Shown: piece by piece, positions 42,221 to 53,507 of the stretch
Position numbering within the stretch: the first letter of the stretch is position 1
Layout of the letters: each line of letters starts with the position of its first letter
Assembly (NCBI RefSeq): GCF_000350225.1
Contig: NW_005179040.1
Location: 62,001 to 126,000 of the forward strand
Length of the DNA: 64,000 nucleotides
Direction of reading: 5' to 3'
Origin: Chondrus crispus
Taxonomy: Eukaryota > Rhodophyta > Florideophyceae > Gigartinales > Gigartinaceae
The notes under the pieces: generated by a model
Told to the model about the DNA's origin: nothing
The model's input: the letters and a program-made list of their open reading frames with translations, nothing else
The model's database searches: none
Position numbers and translations under genes: made by a program

Positions 42221-43402
42221 TATCCCCCTTCTGAGCGTCCTTGCACATGTAGTGCAATGCGCCTGTCAGGCAGAGACCGCGGTCCGATGGTCCAGCAAAA
42301 ACAACAACAGCAACAAAAAGAAGAACTGCCGATGGCACAGCGCTACGGAGTGTCCGACTCTCCCTTCTCCGTTTAAACGAGCTTGCGACTCGTAGTGGCT
42401 CAGATCCCTGATAGGGGGGGCACAGAGAAATAGCCCGGGCCGGGATCGATGTGGTAGAGACTTGCGAAGAGAACTGCTCGACGAGTGTGGGGTGGGGCGC
42501 GTACTTAGGTACCCCGGTTCCACTGGGTTGTAAGGCCAAGGCTCGTTGAGCTTCTTCGACACCTTGTAACGCGACAAGGCCTTCGACGGGGGCCTCGCAA
42601 CGCAGCCCGACGGGATGAAATGAAAGTAGCAGCGGTACGTCAACGGTGTCGCCCGATGGCTCGAAACACCTACACCGATTCGGTCGCAACCGAGGCCGAT
42701 GGCACCAACACTGGCTTGTAACGCGACGAAGCCCTTCGAGGGAGACGTCGTTGCAACAGTCTCCGTTGGAAAATGGGTCACAGTAGCAGCGCTACGTCAA
42801 CTGTGTCGCCCGATGGCAAAGACACCTACACCGGTTTGGTTGCAACCGAGGCCGATGGCACCAAGATAAGGGAAAAATAGGTAGAATTAGATATAGAAAA
42901 AGATAGGGAAATAAAGGAAAAGAAAAGGGAACCCCCGAGCGCAAAGGGTAAAGTAATCTGTGGTAAAAGGGAGCGTCTTGGGAAAGACGGACTTCGACCA
43001 AGGCGATATTCAACTGTGGCAACTAGGGTTCGATTGCGAAATAAAGAGAAAAGGAATGGGACCCCCGAGCGCTGAAGGATGCCGTAGGCTTAGGTAAAAG
43101 GGAGCGTCTTGGTAGAGACGGACTTCGACCAAGGCGACATTCAACTCCGGCAACTCAGGTTGGTTTATTGACTTGGTCGGTCAAAGGGCTAAGTTATATA
43201 GAGCCCCGCCGGGGCGAGTACAGTAGCTCCCGGCTCTAGATTCTAGATCTAATTTGTAAATAAATTAAATAATTAAAATAATCGTGCGCTTCGTCGCACA
43301 CGTGTGTCCCCCAAACCCGGACTACAGTATCCGATTTGTTCCCTTTTTCACTTCTTTTCACCCCCCTCGTCAGATGCGTATTGCACTACATATCCCCCTT
43401 CC
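42221..43402 (-). repeat. Second, diverged LTR unit in tandem inside the 3' LTR
   Basis: A related LTR (42,248-43,390, TGTAGTGCAATGCG...GTATTGCACTACA) sits 27 bp inside the true LTR. The 27-bp spacer (42,221-42,247) is homologous to the sequence after this unit (43,391 on), each starting TATCCCCCTT, the polypurine tract in inverse. It has no target duplication of its own. Internal duplications of ~150 bp (around 42,620-42,880 and 42,900-43,160) lengthen it. It probably came from template switching or LTR recombination with a relative. Confidence 0.75.
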
Positions 43403-43513
43403 GAGCGCTCTTGTACGCCGCTCCGCCATCGTATAATCTCCTCGCCGTTTCTCTCATAACCCTACACCGCCGTATCCGGTAATCGGTGAAAGTGCAAGAG
43501 CAAGACGGGCCCC

Positions 43514-45439
43514 ATGTTTCCTTCATCCCCGAGCCACTCGAGTGGTGGTACCAAACGCAAGCGCCACGGCGTGGGCTTTTCTTCCACTTCCCACGACCCT
43601 CCAAGCCTTCCTTCCATCCCTCGATTACCCCCTGATTCCCAACATGCTGGCCCTGTTGGCCACATCGATTCCGATCCTAACGCTCCGTCCTCGCGTCGAT
43701 ACCCTGCCGCGTCGGAGCTCCACGATAAGACCATGCGCCTTAATCCTGAGCTTTTTGCTTCCCCTAAATGGTTCTCAGTGATCGGTGTATGCGCCTTCGA
43801 TGACATTGCTTACTCGTTCGCCGACGGCGTCGGTATGCTTCCAGGACAAATCCCCCTTCAAGCTATTCGGTCTTACGATTGGTTGGCTCGCATCGCCATT
43901 CCTCCCTCCATCCTGTGTCACACTCCGCCTCGTGGTCGTGCGGTGTTATCGACCCGCTTCATGACCGCTGTGTGCGACAGGCTTGAGCTGCCATTGACGC
44001 AGGATCTCATCCCTGAGGAATTCGGTTGTGACACGTGGGAGTTTCGCACCGAGGGCGAGCGGTCTTACCTCGATAACAGGCTGGCCTGGACCTCCGATAA
44101 CCCTCCTCGTGAAACTAACCGCCTTTGGTTCAACCAACGGACCGTCTCGGGCGACGCTATGATGTGGACCAACGCCATAATTCCGGCTAATTTCCGACTT
44201 ATCAAGCGGGGTACCATCCCCTTCTTTCAGCACACAGTGCGCTTCGAACGCCGTATTCGGTCTGACACGGGTTATTTTGTGGCCTACCAGATGTTGGAGG
44301 CGCGCGAAATCGCGAGGTGCCATTACGCGAATCGTTATCAACGTATTCCGTCGTGGTGGAGCCAATTTGAGGTCTGCCAAGGCTTCTGGGCTGAGTTCGG
44401 CCCTGTGTCCACGTATTACGGAAGGTATTTACGTGATCCTCGACATGGCCTTTGGGTAGTCTTCCTCACAGAGTGGTGTACCAAAGTGGCAGTGACCCTC
44501 CTGTGGGAGACCTACGGCTGCTGGAGGTTGTGGTACTTGCCTCCCCAGCTCATCAGCCTCATGCGACGCCTCGATTATTCGATTCCCCTGGGCGGTGCTG
44601 ATGCAGACACCGAACTGCATTCTCTCCTCGATAAAATAGAGGAGGTCAATTGGGACTCGATACCGCGTCAAAATTCCTCTCGTTCCTTCGTCCGGCAACG
44701 CCCCTCCTGCTCTCCTGGTCGTGCTCATCGTGGTGCGGGGGACTACGCTTGGTTTAACCCCTGGACGGGATCGCAATGTTCTTGCGACGAGGCGCGTCTG
44801 AGTCGGCAGTATGGGAGTCAGACGCCCGTTCCGGTTGAAATGCCCGTCTTCCTTGCGGATCCCCGCGAGCGCGATCTCTGTCCCAGAGAGCCTTTGCGTT
44901 CTCGCCCTGTGTTACCGGTCTCACCGACTTCACTTCCTGTGAATGCTTCGATAAGGGCGACGAGAGCCCCTGGGTGTGAGGAGGTCAAATCCCCTTTGCA
45001 GTCCCATTCACCTCCAGTGGCCAGGTGTCAACCTCTATCACAGACGAGAGAGGTCCCCTCGTCAGCTAGCCAGACTGAAAGTCTGTCCGTGCGCGCAGCC
45101 CCAGAAAGGAAGGGAAATTCTTTGTCCCTTACCCCCCCGGCTCCTCCTGTACCGTCTTCCCCTGTGCACGTCCCAGCTCGTCCCCCTTCTCATGCGGCTG
45201 TTCCAGTTGCCGCCCCCTTGTCACCAATCGTCGACACAGTCCAATCGACCAGGGGAGGTTCGACCTCCCCGTCCTCTCCAGATGTTATCAAAAAGAACGA
45301 CGGCGCCACCAGCGTCTATCGCACATTGCTTCGTGCTCACGGAATAAACGAGGGGGCTCTTCGAAGAGCGTCCCTCGTTGACCTGCGCTTACTGGCGCAG
45401 CTTGTCGCCTCACTTCCGAAGGAAACATTCCTTGGGTGA
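43514..45439 (+). CDS. Antisense ORF1 of the chromovirus, 641 aa, unknown family
   Basis: Starts MFPSSPSHSSGGTKRKRHGV 123 bp inside the extra LTR and runs uninterrupted to TGA at 45,437-45,439, opposite to gag-pol. Residues 1-70: Ser/Pro-rich with a KRKR patch (possible nuclear signal). Residues 70-370: a globular, Trp/Tyr/Arg-rich region (e.g. LWFNQRTVSGDAMMWTNAII, WWSQFEVCQGFWAEFGPVST). Residues 390-610: Pro/Ser-rich linker. Last ~40: a helical end (RTLLRAHGINEGALRRASLV). No transmembrane segment or signal peptide is evident, so it is not env-like. It is intact while gag-pol is broken. The second Met is not better placed. Gag-like, regulatory or captured host protein are all possible. Confidence 0.6.
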   Translation: MFPSSPSHSSGGTKRKRHGVGFSSTSHDPPSLPSIPRLPPDSQHAGPVGHIDSDPNAPSSRRYPAASELHDKTMRLNPELFASPKWFSVIGVCAFDDIAYSFADGVGMLPGQIPLQAIRSYDWLARIAIPPSILCHTPPRGRAVLSTRFMTAVCDRLELPLTQDLIPEEFGCDTWEFRTEGERSYLDNRLAWTSDNPPRETNRLWFNQRTVSGDAMMWTNAIIPANFRLIKRGTIPFFQHTVRFERRIRSDTGYFVAYQMLEAREIARCHYANRYQRIPSWWSQFEVCQGFWAEFGPVSTYYGRYLRDPRHGLWVVFLTEWCTKVAVTLLWETYGCWRLWYLPPQLISLMRRLDYSIPLGGADADTELHSLLDKIEEVNWDSIPRQNSSRSFVRQRPSCSPGRAHRGAGDYAWFNPWTGSQCSCDEARLSRQYGSQTPVPVEMPVFLADPRERDLCPREPLRSRPVLPVSPTSLPVNASIRATRAPGCEEVKSPLQSHSPPVARCQPLSQTREVPSSASQTESLSVRAAPERKGNSLSLTPPAPPVPSSPVHVPARPPSHAAVPVAAPLSPIVDTVQSTRGGSTSPSSPDVIKKNDGATSVYRTLLRAHGINEGALRRASLVDLRLLAQLVASLPKETFLG

Positions 45440-45605
45440 ATCGTCCCATTGACCTATTGCCGATGGTAGCGTCCTGCCGAGCCATGTTCGGGTCGTTGTC
45501 CTCTGAGGGTGTCGTCTCATCGTCGACACTTCCCTTTGTTCCACCGAAAATAAAATGCATTCCCTTTTCCTATCCACTTCCTCCTCTTTTTGCATTTTTC
45601 TTCTT

Positions 45606-45712
45606 TTTATCCAACACGTACGTCATCCTTCTCCTCATTTTCCTTTTCCTCCTCTTTATCCAACACGTACGTCATCCTTCTCCTCCTTTTCCTTTTCCTC
45701 CTCTTTATCCAG
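45606..45712. repeat. 49-bp pyrimidine-rich tandem repeat, about 2.3 copies
   Basis: ATCCAACACGTACGTCATCC recurs at 45,609 and 45,658, with a partial third unit at 45,707, joined by CTCCTC/TTTTCC tracts. It lies just after the antisense ORF1 stop. Confidence 0.85.
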
Positions 45713-45716
45713 CGTT

Positions 45717-46348
45717 TTGACGGGGCCCACACGCCTATTCTTCGTCGACTCGTCAATCTCCTCCAGGACTACTCATTTATATATGCGTATCCATATATGT
45801 TTGCTTGGTTCCGCTCGTGTCTCGAGCGAGGGCTGCGGCTCGTCCCAAACTCCCGCAATAACCTCCTCTTCAATTTTGATTTCCGTTCTCCTGTGGCATC
45901 ACAAATACTCGGTGATAGTCCCCTTCACACATTTCAAGAGAACGTAGTGTACCTGCAGCTTCCAGCAATTCCATTGCCACACACGTGGGCTTCCGTACAA
46001 AAAGCGCATGGTCCTGTCAGGGTGGGTGCTGGTCTCTTAAGACAGGGGATGTGCGATGTCGAGGAGGTCGCGATCAACTCTCGAAGCCCTCCGTAGGATG
46101 TTACGAGTCTTGCCAAGGTGACCTCCGGTCTGCGTGTTGTAAACTGGAAAACAAAGGCCGTCGGCTCGGAGCGGGGTATGTCCCTCTGCGATCCTCCTCG
46201 TTGGGGTGTCGTAGAAGGGAGAGCTCTTCTCCTATATATTTTTCTTTCGACCGGTTCGCTCTCCCGTAGGGAACGTCTGGAAATTGACGAGCGGATTCTC
46301 GTCTGTCTCATTCTGATTTTGTCCCCGGCCACGAGACCTTCTCGATAG
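45717..46348 (+). pseudogene. Antisense block, second segment (two frames)
   Basis: Reads LRRLVNLLQDYSFIYAYPYM, FAWFRSCLERGLRLVPNSRN, then QENVVYLQLPAIPLPHTWAS. After a shift near 46,100 it reads VTSGLRVVNWKTKAVGSERG ... RRERLEIDERILVCLILILS, stop at 46,346-46,348. Residue use looks protein-like and unlike shadow frames, but no family is recognised. It may be downstream exons or a second gene of the antisense unit. Confidence 0.35.
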
Positions 46349-47093
46349 TTACGCTCCACTTGGTGCGTAATGAGGGGGGGAACAACGTGAATGTCGTCCC
46401 CGCAGTGCGCAGAACCCTTTTCTACGTCTGACGACATAGCATCATCTCATACCCGTTCCTTCTGTGTTTGTTGCGAGAGCCCAGATTGTAACTTCAACGA
46501 AGCTTTGATTGCCATTGCCGAATGGCCTCGTATCTCCTGTTAACGAAGGATCTCCTCATCGTCGCTCCACAGGGTTCCTGTACGACACGCGCAAATGATC
46601 ACGCTTGCAAGTCGGTCGAGCATGCCCGTCGACCTCGCCGATCTCCTAAAAACGAAATGAAAAGAACGGCTGGCTAGGACCTGACAGCCTGATATTCCAC
46701 CTCTCCCGTGAACGTCTCAAGTCCACTCCTTCGCTGTTGCGCATGACTTCCGGGACGGGACTGTGCGGGTAAGTGGCACATTTCAAAAGCACTACCCGGC
46801 ATGACACGTTTCCTTAAATTTGGTAAAATTTCTCTGTGGAGTTCGGTGTTCCAATTTGGCTGCGCACACTTGTCGCTATTCAACTTCAAGAGGCACGCCG
46901 CTTCAGTGATCTTGCACGTCGCGCAAGGCTGATGGGCTAGAACATCAGTTGTGGTGGTTCAATCCTTGTCCAAATTTCCTGCGCTCATCGTGTCGTTGTG
47001 TTGCTCGTCTGTGACTCACCTCCTCCGTCTCTGCAACTGAAAGCATCCCTCCTTGCTCCCTATTTACTTCTTGATATCTGAGCTCAATGGGCG
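46349..47093. other. Antisense block, no clear coding
   Basis: Within the chromovirus; no frame on either strand is convincing. Confidence 0.45.
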
Positions 47094-47408
47094 TTGTTCA
47101 GCCCGTTTCGCGTGCATTCATACGTCGGCGAAGTCGGCGGGGGAAGGGGGACGGTGAGAACCGAGGTGACCTTGAGAGGTCAGTATGGTCCTGGGTGCGA
47201 AAACCAGAATGTCGATCTCGCTCCTATGTATCCTTCCGCTGTTACCTTGAGCCCTTTTGTCCCGCGTGGACTTCAGCTTGCGACGTCGAAAATTCTCCTC
47301 ATGCGCAGCCCTCTTCCCACACGCACTTGCGTAGTCGACCAGCGCGCAGCTGCCTCCCAGGTTTTCACGTGCCTTCCACCATTTTTTCTCTCTGCGACCA
47401 TGACGTAG
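47094..47408 (+). pseudogene. Antisense block, third segment
   Basis: Reads FRVHSYVGEVGGGRGTVRTE ... NVDLAPMYPSAVTLSPFVPR ... QVFTCLPPFFLSATMT. Plausible protein, unknown family. 47,409-48,310 has two diverged copies of a ~200-bp stretch (CTCTGCGGTGCGGGGGTCGT near 47,757 and CTCCGCTGTGCGGGGTCGTT near 47,966) and no firm coding. Confidence 0.3.
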
Positions 47409-48429
47409 AGCTCGGTGGCATAGCGTGACGCGGGTCCTTTCCGGTTCCATCAAGGGCCGTCAACGCCCCATGGTGCTGTATCATCTGAAGTATGACGCCG
47501 AATGAAACACAGTTTGTTCGGACCGATCATGAGCGAGAAACTTCTCGCCCCGCCGTCCATTACCTCCTGTCCATGGCGCTCCCCCATTACTAAGTAACGA
47601 TATTCTTCGTCCGTTGGCTCCTCCTCGGCTTCGCTTTGAATTGCGAGAATCCCGCGACGCGTGGCGTCGTCCGTGATCTTGTCAAGAGTCTACTTGACCT
47701 CCAAGATCCTCGTATCCTCAATGGTCTCCCCTGCGTCCTCGTACACTTGGTGGCCAGCCTCTGCGGTGCGGGGGTCGTCTCCTTAGCATCACAAAAAAAC
47801 TGAAACAGAAAAAACATAAGAAGGATAAAAAGGCAAGTAAAGGTCATAGCAGCCAACTGGTAAGTATATCGCCCGAGAGCTGCTAACGTGTGTGAGCTTT
47901 GGCGTCGCTCGCTACCGGGTAGGGCCCAAGAAATAACTCCTTCCTTTGAGCGTTTTGGACTCGCTGATCGACCTCCGCTGTGCGGGGTCGTTTCCTTGAC
48001 ATTAACAGACAAAAATAAAAGAGACAAACAAAATGGAGAATAACAAAGCGAAGATCAAGTAGCTGATCGTCGGTGATCTGTAAGTGCGTTGCGCGCGTGC
48101 AAAAAAACACGGAGGGCCAGTGTCTGCCGCAACCGACGGCCTTCTCGATATCCCCTCAGTTAGGCTGGGCTTCCTCCACACGCGGTCTCACTGCACGCAA
48201 TAGCGTCTCTCTCCTCTGGCTTGTGAGCACTGTAGGCGGCTCACGTCGATCCCTTTTTCGACTTCCCGCACGGGACGATCGTGCTCCTCCTTCACTCGTT
48301 CGTGAGTTCGCATGGATATTTGGTACGGACTCATGTGTGCCATTCGCAATTTCCCTAAGTACCCAGCGCCTCGTGTGTCTCCCCCTCAGCATACAGTGTC
48401 TTCCTACATTCCAATTAAAAATTCCCGAT

Positions 48430-48779
48430 GCTGTTCTGTGTTCCACTTTGGCTATACAACAATCGTCGTGAATTTCCTCTTCCGAGTACCGTACAGTACC
48501 TTCCCATTCTCTTTCGTACTTCGCCCTTTTTGTGAGGAGTGGATCGCCGGTCCGAACGTCACTTCACGTGACCTTGACTACTCCGGCTCACTCCTAGACA
48601 GCGTAGTACCCTATCTTCGGACTACAAAAAAATTATCAATTCCTGAAATCGCGGCACGCGTCGCTCTACTTGTCTGTGGGGGACCGGAGGGCCCCTCACT
48701 TGACTCTTTCCATCTCATCGTTCCCTTTTCTGTCACCCTCGGGTCGGCTCACTCTCCCCAGTGCGGACTGCCGCACTGA
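48430..48779 (+). pseudogene. Antisense block, terminal segment
   Basis: The frame ends at TGA 48,777-48,779. Protein-like part: FRVPYSTFPFSFVLRPFCEE, VTSRDLDYSGSLLDSVVPYL, KLSIPEIAARVALLVCGGPE. It stops 28 nt before the chromodomain stop (48,808) of the opposite-strand pol. The start is not defined; it may be an exon or frameshifted. Confidence 0.35.
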
Positions 48780-48807
48780 TGCTGGCATGTGGACTTCTTG
48801 ACTACAA

Positions 48808-50414
48808 CTATCCTGATTGAGCTTGCGCGACCTGCGCGGGCAAGGACAATCTTTTCCTTCGGAAATAAGGAACAGCCGCGCTGGGGGGCAACTGCTCTAT
48901 GGGCTCCCACATTGCGTCCTCGAGGGTATACCCATACCATCTCACTTTGAGAATTAATTTCTCCTCGTCGTAGCCGTGGTCCACGATCTTGTCGATCACA
49001 TACTCCTGGCTCTCGGCTCCTTCTACCTACGTTTCCAACTGTCCTTCCCCCTTCCGAAGAGCCAGCGACTCTTCCTCATCCTGCTCTTCCGAACCTCCCA
49101 TCTCTTGTAGATCGGGCGGGATGCCCGCAGCTTCCTGAATTACCACAGGTCCGTCATCCGTCCTATCCTTCGCTTGCGCGGCGGGTTCTTCTCGTTCCCC
49201 TTCTCGATTGAGGAACTGCAGCGCTTGTCGTAGCCCGATTATCGGCGTGTAGTCCATGGGACTAGGGGCTAATTCGACTCTATCTCGCGACACGCGCTCT
49301 TCTTGGTCGCCGATGGCAATGACGACCGTATTCTCAGTTAACTCCTTCACTTGATACGGACCCGTAGCCACTTGTGCCAACTTATGTTTCGGCTCGGTGG
49401 CCGTGCCTTGCTCCTTTCGAAGGAATACGTATGATCCCGAAGTGATGTCATACTTCGGCTCGCGGTGCCTTGCGGCGAAATTTCGCTTGTGGCGCGCTTG
49501 TTCTTTCCGCAAGCTCTTTTCAGCGCCTTTCATCAGGCTTTCCAATCGCGACTGCCATTTCAGGTAGTACGCTCGATTCGAGCTAAATCCTTCCAAACTT
49601 GGCTGTGCTTGTAACGCAATGCTTCTCGGCGCCCGAGCTAACACCAACTCGAAGGGCGCGATGTTCGTAGTTCGATGAACTTGCGTGTTGTATGCGAACG
49701 TCACAGTGTCGCTAAATGGGTCCCAGTCCTTGGGATGCTCTCCAACATATTTTCGCAACGCGGAAGTCAGCGTGCGGTTAAACGTCTCAACTTGGCCGTT
49801 GGCTTGCGGGTGGTACGTAGTCGTGAACATATTGCGTATGCCGAGAATTCGACAGACGTTCTGAAAGAACCGGGCCGTGAACTGTGTTCCATTGTCGGAC
49901 AGCAGCTTGACCGGCGGTCCGTACACGAATACCCAATGGTGAACGAAGACTTGTGCGATGTGCGCAGCTGATATCTTCTTCAACGGTACGGTTCGTACCA
50001 GTTTCGAGTATCGATCGCTGATCACGAGAATATACCGATGTCCTCGTTTGGTTGTAATTAGCTCGCCGAGGATGTCGATGGCGACAAACTCCAGCGGAGC
50101 TTTGGGCGTGAACAGCTTCATTTCCTTCGTGTTTCTTCTTAACTTCACCCTCTCCCGCGCACATGCGGCGCAATTCTTCGCGACGGCATAGCAGTCTAGG
50201 GCCATCGTAGGCCAATAAAAGATCTTCTCAATGTCTTGTAAAGTTTCCTGCCTCCCGGGTGGCCTGCCAATTTTGCGTAGTGGCTCAACCCTAGGACGCG
50301 GTCCCTTAACGATTGTGGTATTACCACTTGTACAAACTCTGCCGCGGTACGGCATAGAGTTCCTTCGAGTTCCTCGGTCTCTATGCTGAACGTTCTCACC
50401 TTTCCGGCGTCCAT
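48808..50414 (-). pseudogene. pol: Integrase and chromodomain of the chromovirus
   Basis: A zinc-binding H2C2 module begins in one frame (SHYAKLAGHPGGRKLYKTLR, 50,414-50,300) and ends in the next (NCAACARERVK). The 442-codon frame from 50,355 holds the catalytic core AIDILGEL (D94), LLSDNGTQFTA (D154), NGQVETFNRT (E190), with D-x59-D-x35-E spacing, then a basic tail and a GPYQVKEL module. A TAG at 49,027-49,029 separates it, in the same frame, from a chromodomain (EYVIDKIVDHGYDEEKLILK, VRWYGYTLEDAMWEPIEQLP) ending at 48,808. Chromodomains guide integration, in many elements to heterochromatin. The TAG and the frameshift near 50,330 would block full-length protein. Confidence 0.85.
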
Positions 50415-52394
50415 TTCTTCCTTGATGCGGTTGCAGAAGGGGTCGACGGTTTGCTCGCGAATGAGCTCCTCCGGAGTGACAGCTTGGAATTGATCGAGGC
50501 GGTCAGGGGCGGTCCCCCCTCAAGAGCGAGGATGTCGTCTATCGCGTCAAAACTTTCCTCGTCCTCCACTGTACCCTCGGCCGGTTCGGCCATAAAGCAT
50601 GGGATTTTGTCGTCGATTTCGTCGACGGTTTCTCCTGCGGTCCGTAACCTTGACAAAGCGTCCGCCTAGCTGTTAGCCTTTCCCTTTTTGTACTTGATTT
50701 CAAAATCGAATTCCGAGAGGCGTAGCCTCCATCGGATTAATCTCCCGCTGGGGTCGGTTACGTTCATCAACCGCCTCAATGAGGCATGGTCGGTATGCAC
50801 AATGAAGTGCTCGCCATATAGATATGGTCTTAAAGTCTGTACGGCCCAAATTACCGCTAGACATTCTTTTTCTGATACAGCATCGTTTCTCTCGGCTGCG
50901 GCTAACGTTCTTGAAAAGAACCCGATGAGTTTACGTTGCGCATCCGGATGCGTTTGAAATAATGCATCGCCGATTTGATAGTCGCTTGCATCGGTATCTA
51001 CCGAGTAGGGTAGGTCCTTCTTCGGCAGCGCCAACACCGGTGGCGCCAAGATAGTGTCTTTGAGCTTGTGAAAAACTTTTTTCGCATGGTTCGTCGAATC
51101 CTTCCAACTGGACCGGTTGTCCTTTCTTCAGTAGTTGGTTTGGAGGGTGCGCAATTTCCGCATAATGCGGAACGAATCTGCGGTAGACATTACAAAGTCC
51201 CAGGAAGCTTCTGAGCTGTGTCTGCGTTTGAGGGTACCTCACTTGTTCCAATGCGGAGGTTCGCGCGGCGTCAACTTCTAATGTACCTGGCCGAACGACA
51301 TGGCCCAGGTACTTGATCTTTTCGACGAAAAATTCGCACTTGCGAAGCTTGAGCTTCACACCTGCCTTCTCCAATACAGACAGTATTTCGTCAACGTGGA
51401 GGACGTGCTCCTCCCAGGATTTGCTGAAGATGATGATATCATCCAAATACACCAGACACGACTTCCATCGGAACAGAGAGAGCAGTATATCCATGGCTCT
51501 CTGAAACGTCGCCGGCGCGTTGGTAAGCCCGAATGCCATTCTTGAAAAACGGTAGAGACCTGAGTGACACGAAAAAGCTGTCTTGTCGCGGTCCGCTTCG
51601 GGAATGGGCATCTGCCAATACCCCGAAATCGCGTCCAACGCGGAGAAAACCTTGGTGTCACCAAGCGAGTCCAGACACTCATCCATGCGCGGTAAAGGGT
51701 ACGTGTCCTTCACCGTTACTGCGTTTAACCTGCGGTAGTCTACGCAAAAGCGCATCGATCCGTCCGGCTTGGGCACTAATGAAACGGGCGACCATTCTGA
51801 CTGCGCCGGTTCGATGACTCCTGCTTCTAACATCTTTTGTACTTCTGCGCCCTCGACCTCCCGAGCCTTTGGACCTCGGTAGAAATCTTGTGCGATGGAC
51901 CTGGTCTCCGGGACCAGCTCGATCCGGTGAACCGTGGTATTAATTTCACCAAGGGTCCCATCCCATATCTTAGAGTATTTCTTCAACATCCGTCGGAACC
52001 GCTCGCGCAGCCGTTCCGGCACGTGGCTCAGGTCGAGGTCCTCCACGTCCGGCGGTGGGGGCTCAATCCGCTGCTCCGGCTTCGACGATGCCGTTGCAGA
52101 GAGCCCACTCGACCGTTCTTCTGGCTGGTCCTCGCGCGCTTGATCCGACGGTTCGCATCTTGTCTCGCCCTTAGGCGTCTTGGTAGAATTAGGAAAATTT
52201 TCCTTCTTCCTTTCTTGAATTCCGAGAACTTCACCAATGGTGGTTTTGCTCTCGAGCTCAGCCCTCGGGTGCGGTAATAATTCTGCCACCACTTGGCCTT
52301 TTTGCATCCTGACAGGGTACGTCCTAAAATTCGCAACGAGTAAACGAAATGGCCTGTCAGGCTCAACCTGAACGACACCATTCGTGCACGTCAA
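50396..52394 (-). pseudogene. pol: Reverse transcriptase and RNase H of the chromovirus
   Basis: The 487-codon frame from 52,394 contains the RT core: SALDAISGYWQMPI (first Asp of the site), MAFGLTNAPATFQRAM, VYLDDIIIF (catalytic pair, residues 316-319), KIKYLGHVV, and RSFLGLCNVYRRFVPHYAEI. A shift near 51,070 leads to RNase H (51,049-50,666): YSVDTDASDYQIGDALFQ, SEKECLAVIWAVQTLRPYLY, VHTDHASLRRL. The expected NxxADALSR motif is split by TAG at 50,668-50,670 (KGKANS-stop-ADALSRLRTAG). The frame then runs on to 50,396 as a linker to integrase. It makes cDNA in the virus-like particle. The two defects suggest an inactive copy. Confidence 0.87.
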
Positions 52395-52409
52395 CCGGTG
52401 CCTTTCGTA

Positions 52410-53507
52410 CTACGACGAGTACGGCTGAACCACAACCAAGCCCGCCCTCTTCGAGGTGCATTCCACGACGCGTTGCGTCCCTGTCTCGATAGTCGTGGCT
52501 CTTACCACTTTTACCTTAGGGGAAATTCGCTCCACCTTTCCATCATTCTCGTCCTCTCCCGGGACGAGATTCTTCTTCCCTTTTCTCGTCGAGAACGGCC
52601 TAATTATCGGAACCTCCGAGGAATCCGCCAACTCAACCGTTTTCTTCCTTGGATAAATTGCTTCCACAAACCGGTCACAGTAGTCCGCGCCTAGAATTAG
52701 CGGGACGGCTAGTTTTTCGCATACAATAAACTCGGCTGCGACCACAAATCTTCCAAGCCTCACAGGCATTTTAATTTGGCCGAGAGTCCGGAGTGGCCTA
52801 TTGTTCGCGTCGCCAATTTCTTTGGTCGGTCCGTAGGACACCAACATTTCCATTCCTGCCGGAAGTTCCGACCTTCGAACCAAATTCGGTCCGGCACCTG
52901 TGTCCAACACGGACAACACTCGACTCATCAATCCGACCGTTGGTCCAATATCCGCGTAAACTTTGTAGTTTTTTCGCGCGAGGACCAAGATCTTGTCAGG
53001 ACATTCTTGTCGCTTAACCCTGTACCAGGGCCTATGAATTTGATCCATCGGACGATCCTTGTCTCGACTTAGAATTTTCTTGACAACAGTCGGCTCCTTC
53101 GGCTTACACCCTATTTCAACTACCTCCTCGTCGAGGCCTTCCCTTCTTGCTAGAGACGGGGAACGGGACTGAGTCCCGGACGCAGTACGTTGAACCTGCG
53201 CCTCTCGTGACTCCCTCGAGATTCCCCTCTCTAGTTTCCCTGCGGCGGCGGGTTCCTTCTCACGTCCGACGACGCGGGCCCCGCGGCGGGCCCTCTGAAG
53301 GGTTGGTTCGACCTCGGCGTTGAAGCACTCAGCGTGCCCGCCGTCTGCGAATCGAACCAATTCTTGACCTTCAGATAACTCTTCGATGGTATCCCTAATC
53401 TCTACATCGGAGACAACGCCCCATAATTTCCCAAAACTCGATGCATTTCCCGGAGGGAAAGAATGCACGTTGGCGCGGCGTGCCCCTTTTCGTAACAGTG
53501 ATAGCAC
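52410..53507 (-). pseudogene. pol: Retropepsin-type protease region of the chromovirus
   Basis: A 365-codon frame overlaps the end of gag in another frame. The protease core is VLSVLDTGAGPNLVRRSELP (catalytic D202-T-G-A) with LILGADYCDRF as the flap-side I/L-L-G motif. The N-terminal ~170 residues are a charged linker. The end (LVVVQPYSS) shifts into the RT frame (VQVEPDRPFRLLVANFRTYP), which should be continuous, so at least one indel occurred near 52,400. Aspartic protease matures Gag and Pol. Confidence 0.8.

Noticed and set aside
43514..45439. Antisense ORF as an env-like glycoprotein
   Set aside because: No signal peptide, membrane anchor or Cys pattern; orientation is opposite to gag-pol.
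49027..50670. Stop-codon reassignment (TAG as sense)
   Set aside because: Other frames in the window use TAG as a terminator (e.g. 41,190), and decay explains two TAG codons in a damaged element.
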